Made by a program: the position numbers and the translations under genes. Below, piece after piece: positions 60,601 through 64,000 of a stretch of DNA of 64,000 nt (positions within the stretch are counted from its first letter, which is position 1; each line of letters begins with the position of its first letter). Under the pieces are notes generated by a model that was given only the letters and a program-made list of their open reading frames with translations, was not told the origin of the DNA and made no database searches. The DNA lies in contig NC_016457.1 in the NCBI RefSeq assembly GCF_000226115.1, positions 9,176,001 through 9,240,000 of the forward strand. Reading direction: 5' to 3'. Source of the DNA: Thermothielavioides terrestris NRRL 8126. Its lineage: Eukaryota; Ascomycota; Sordariomycetes; Sordariales; Chaetomiaceae.

Positions 60601-63600
60601 TATAGTTAGCAATATCGTCGTATAGGAGCAATTCGCCCTTAGCTATTAGAGTCTTTAGCTCTCCTTCTTCCTAGGCCAACTTTACAATCTTCTCAATATA
60701 TATTATCTAGCTAAGCTAAATTAAACGCCTCTTATAGTTATAATAAATCTCTATACCTAAGAACTATAAGAGGTTATCTCCTCCTATAAGTTTATACTTT
60801 TCTTATAGCTAGCTAATTACTTTGTTAGCTCGATATTAATCCTTCCTATAGTAGGCGAAGACGATATTATCTATATAAAAGAAGATAATAATACCTTTGT
60901 TCGTTATAATATAGGGCTTTTATAGTATAGCCTAGAACCCTAGGTTCCTTAGAGTGGCTATTAGCTCTTGTTACTAGAGGAGGGGAGACTTCTATAGGCT
61001 ATAGAGTACCTTCTTTAGCTTTAGGATAGTTCCTAGCTTATTATAACTATATAGTATCTCTATATAGATATCCTTATTGATCTTTACATTGATAAAGACG
61101 TTAATTGTATTAAATTACTTTAGTTCTAAGTCGAACTTCACTATAGTAGCTAGCATTGTTCTAAAGGATCGTATAGCAAATATAGCTATATAGTTCTCCT
61201 TAGTAAACCTCTTCTTTTACTAATCGCTATATACTATAAGCCTCGCCTTATATTTAACGAGGTGCCTACTCTTATTGAACTTATAGATATATACCTATAT
61301 ACAATCTAGGATTTATTTACCCTAGACCTCCTTGTTATAGCGGCGAATCTCTTCCTAAGAGCCTATTACTTTATAGCTTTGAAGATAATCACGTTCTACC
61401 TCTAGGAATAGCTAACCTAGTAAGTAATCTTCGAGTTTAAAGTACTATCGAAGTATAGGCGGAAGTATCGACTAGTAGATAGATCTAAGCTTACCTTCTT
61501 ACTATAGACGGTCGACTTCTTTTTAAGAGATCCTCTTAGTATCGCTATCTTCCTTCTTAATAGCATCAACTATCTTCTTAGCCTTTTTTTTACTCTTTTA
61601 AGTAAGTTCCTCTCTCTCTTCCTCTATATGGAGGACCCTTAGTAAATATCTACGTTCGGTAGCTCTAAGGCCTAACATTCCTATATTAAAGGCGGCCTCC
61701 TATAGTTAGAATACTCCTTTAGAGGCTCTAGGCGAACGTAAACCTAGGAAGGTAGTTGCGATCAAGGCGCTTAGCAAAGTAGGTAAAGAAGTTGGATATT
61801 AGAACTCTAGGAAGATGCCTATAGCATTGCCTTTTACTATAATAGTATCCAACACTTCTTCGATAGTAGCTAGGCTCTCTTTTAGTTCTTCGAAAGTTGT
61901 TAAAGATATATTAAACACCTCTATTATATTCTCTTCCTTAGCTATAGACGTAAAATCACTATTATTTAGCTAATTAGCATTATTAGCGCCTCTAACATTA
62001 AGCTAACGCTTTAATTCTTTAAAGTCTATCTAAGAAATATCTTATATTATAAGCTTTAAATCGCCTAGGTATATCTACTTCTCGTCAAAGATTATATTGT
62101 ATATATATACTACTTGGTCAATAGCTAAGTTCTAAATATAGTAGATGTTCGAAGAATCGTATCCTATAAAATAGCTAATCTAAGCTCTTAGTTAGAACCG
62201 TTCGAAGCGCCTTTCTTTCTTCTTAGCAATATCTATTATAATAAATGCTTTATAACTATAGACCTTTAAATGCCCTTAGTATAGCTTATACTCTAAGGCT
62301 TTTAAGCTATCTCTCTTAGTGAAAAAGGTATAAAAGCGATCTAACGATATTATCTATTCTATTGTTAAAGATAGTATCCTATTATAGAGATATATTACGA
62401 CTTTAGTGACCTTTAGCTATAGTTGCCTTAGTAACTATACGCTAATAGCTATCGTTCTAGCCTTCTCTTTAATTATATCCTCTAAGCATTTAGCGCCTCC
62501 GTTCTATATAGGCGTATTAGGCGCTAAAGGCTCTATTTAAATACCTTGTCTCTTTATCTAGATAGTAATAGCGCTCACCTATATAAATTCGTTGTTATAC
62601 TCTAGGACCTTGATATATAGCTAATATTGCATTTTAAACAATATAGCGAGGTGTTTAATAGCTACTAAGATATCTAGAGCCTTATAGTTATATAGATAAT
62701 AGTCCTATATTATACCTAAATAGCGATCTATTGCTAATAATAGATGTTTAAAGCGCTATTAGTCTTCTTAGAAAGGGTATAGATCTAAGACGATCTTATC
62801 GCCTAGGCTATAGTTCAATAGCTTAGGAATGCAATTAGGCCTATATTTTAACTTGCTAAGGCTATAGCTATTATACTCGAACGTTAATACGCCTTTAATG
62901 TACCCTCCTTATAAGCAATTGACGAAATGTTTAAAGGCCCTTAGGCCTATATAGCTAAGGCGTAAATATTAAGTTATAGTATCTACTACGTTCTCTATAT
63001 AGCGAGCCTAGCGATCGAGCCTTTTCGTTTAGGCGGTAAAGGCTATAGACGTATAGTCTTTAGGTATATATTCAAGGATATATTGTTAGAGCTTCTTTAT
63101 AGTATATCTAAGGAGTATATAATCTTAGCGCCTAAGTAGGTAGTTTAGTATACTCTCTAGCCTATTGTCCTACTAGATCCCTCGTTGATTAAACTATTTT
63201 AACAATATAATATTATATACGAAGGTTAGATAGTAAGCTACGTTATATAGTATAAGAACTATAACACCTTCGTTATTATATAGTTTAATATCTATTTTAC
63301 TATATTTTTTAATCTGAATAGGGTACTCACCTACCTAGATATAGTCATTAGGTGTAGCTAACTTAGAAGGCCTTTTAAACCTATTTAGATAGTTAGTAAT
63401 ATAAATAATTGACCCTAAATCCAAAATCACTAAATTAATTAGGGGATATCTCTAGTTTATCTAGAATATAGCTAAGATCGTAGTAAAGCTCGCTATACAT
63501 TTGCCTATAGCTCTCTACCGCTATATTTTTACAATATACTAGTAGCTAAATATCGCTATATTGTTAGTGTCTACGTCGGGGGCATTACCTATATTAGGGG

Positions 63601-64000
63601 CAATACCCACTTTGGAGGCGGTACCTACTTTGGGGGCGTTACCCTCTTCCTAGGTAGTACTCTCTTTAAGAGCAGTACCCTCTTTAGGGGCGTTAGTATC
63701 GGCTATATCTACTTCGAAGACCTTAGGCTCCTTCGTTAGAAGTATAGCTATAGCTCTCTTAGAGCGGTCAACTAATTAATATAATAACGGATCTTCGCCT
63801 ATATCGCTCTTTATATTGTTAATAAAGCTACTTCTAGACCTCTTTATCTAGAGCCTATTAGCCTCTACTTACAAAGTTAAATTAGCCCTTAAATTAGCCT
63901 CTATATAAGCTTTAACGTATTTTCTAGGTTCCTATTTAGGCAATATACTCTTAAGGTTTAAGTAGTAGTACCGTTTAGTCAAATAGAAATAATTATAGGT
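60601..64000 (-). pseudogene. Copia pol, N-terminal part (protease, integrase, RT), degenerate, runs off the window
   Basis: On the minus strand, protease is seen near 63440-63250 (LDLGSIIYITNYLNRF, from a DSGSS-type site). The pre-integrase region is near 62980-62880 (IGLRAFKHFVNC, GYIKGVLTFE), with the integrase core below it. RT ends the fragment, with GIIIFFYIDNIVFAYYRKD at about 60905-60850 in place of YVDD, then KYKLIGGDNLL-FLGIEI. The frame is cut at the AGAGC duplication and resumes at 42847. Gag would be beyond 64000. Confidence 0.85.

Larger units (their letters stand above)
41778..64000. mobile_element. Nested, RIP-degraded retrotransposon block (copia > gypsy 1 > gypsy 2)
   Basis: Outermost is a Ty1/copia element on the minus strand whose 3' LTR ends near 41778 and whose 5' part runs off the window. 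Gypsy element 1 (42848-60595) splits the copia pol; gypsy element 2 (44746-52956) splits element 1. Insertion order follows: copia first, element 2 last. The whole block is TA-rich with few TG/CA, and every frame is broken by TAG/TAA, consistent with RIP after all insertions. Confidence 0.9.

Overview
The window is fungal nuclear DNA. The GC-rich part carries intron-bearing genes with short introns (GT...AG, roughly 70-150 bp). The gene set (GH6 cellulase, PTH11-type receptor, AP-3 mu, Ost3, eL18) and the protein sequences point to a filamentous ascomycete of the Sordariomycetes, most likely Sordariales/Chaetomiaceae. Two long AT-rich blocks show the mark of repeat-induced point mutation (RIP): TpA is abundant, CpA/TpG is scarce, and reading frames are broken mainly at former Trp codons (TGG to TAG/TAA).

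Layout. 1-4477 has no convincing gene and probably includes the leader of the next gene. 4478-6834 encodes a Zn2Cys6 DNA-binding domain fused to a sugar O-acetyltransferase. 6835-10343 is intergenic. From 10344 to 29817 lies a normal gene region: AP-3 mu (-), a DMAC1/Dmo2-like membrane protein (+), a GH6 cellulase (-), a stand-alone copia Gag-like ORF (+), an SDR oxidoreductase (+), ribosomal protein eL18 (+), the mitochondrial rRNA methyltransferase Mrm2 (-), a coiled-coil/AT-hook protein I do not recognise (-), Ost3/Ost6 (+) and a mitochondrial carrier (-). 30594-35280 is a RIP-degraded DNA transposon bounded by 179-bp inverted repeats that look almost untouched. 36443-37904 is a PTH11-like GPCR (-), and 40110-41743 an APH-like kinase-fold protein (+). 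From about 41.78 kb to the right edge everything is degenerate retrotransposon.

The retrotransposon block is a three-level nest. A Ty1/copia element (minus strand, right end outside the window) is split by a Ty3/gypsy chromovirus (element 1, 42848-60595, 594-bp LTRs, duplication AGAGC). Element 1 is split inside its gag by a second chromovirus (element 2, 44746-52956, 251-bp LTRs, duplication CCTAC). In both cases the interrupted frame resumes in phase once the insert and one duplication copy are removed. Catalytic Asp pairs of the reverse transcriptases have become Asn, as expected from RIP. Element 1 also has about 2.6 kb beyond its chromodomain, holding an antisense reading frame and a 106-bp tandem repeat.

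The genes are mostly independent housekeeping functions (vesicle transport, translation, mitochondrial biogenesis, glycosylation). The exceptions with a lifestyle flavour are the secreted GH6 enzyme, the PTH11-type receptor and the expanded-family kinase-like gene, the last two lying beside or between the AT-rich blocks. Exon boundaries were set by hand from splice signals and reading frame; no alignment was run.
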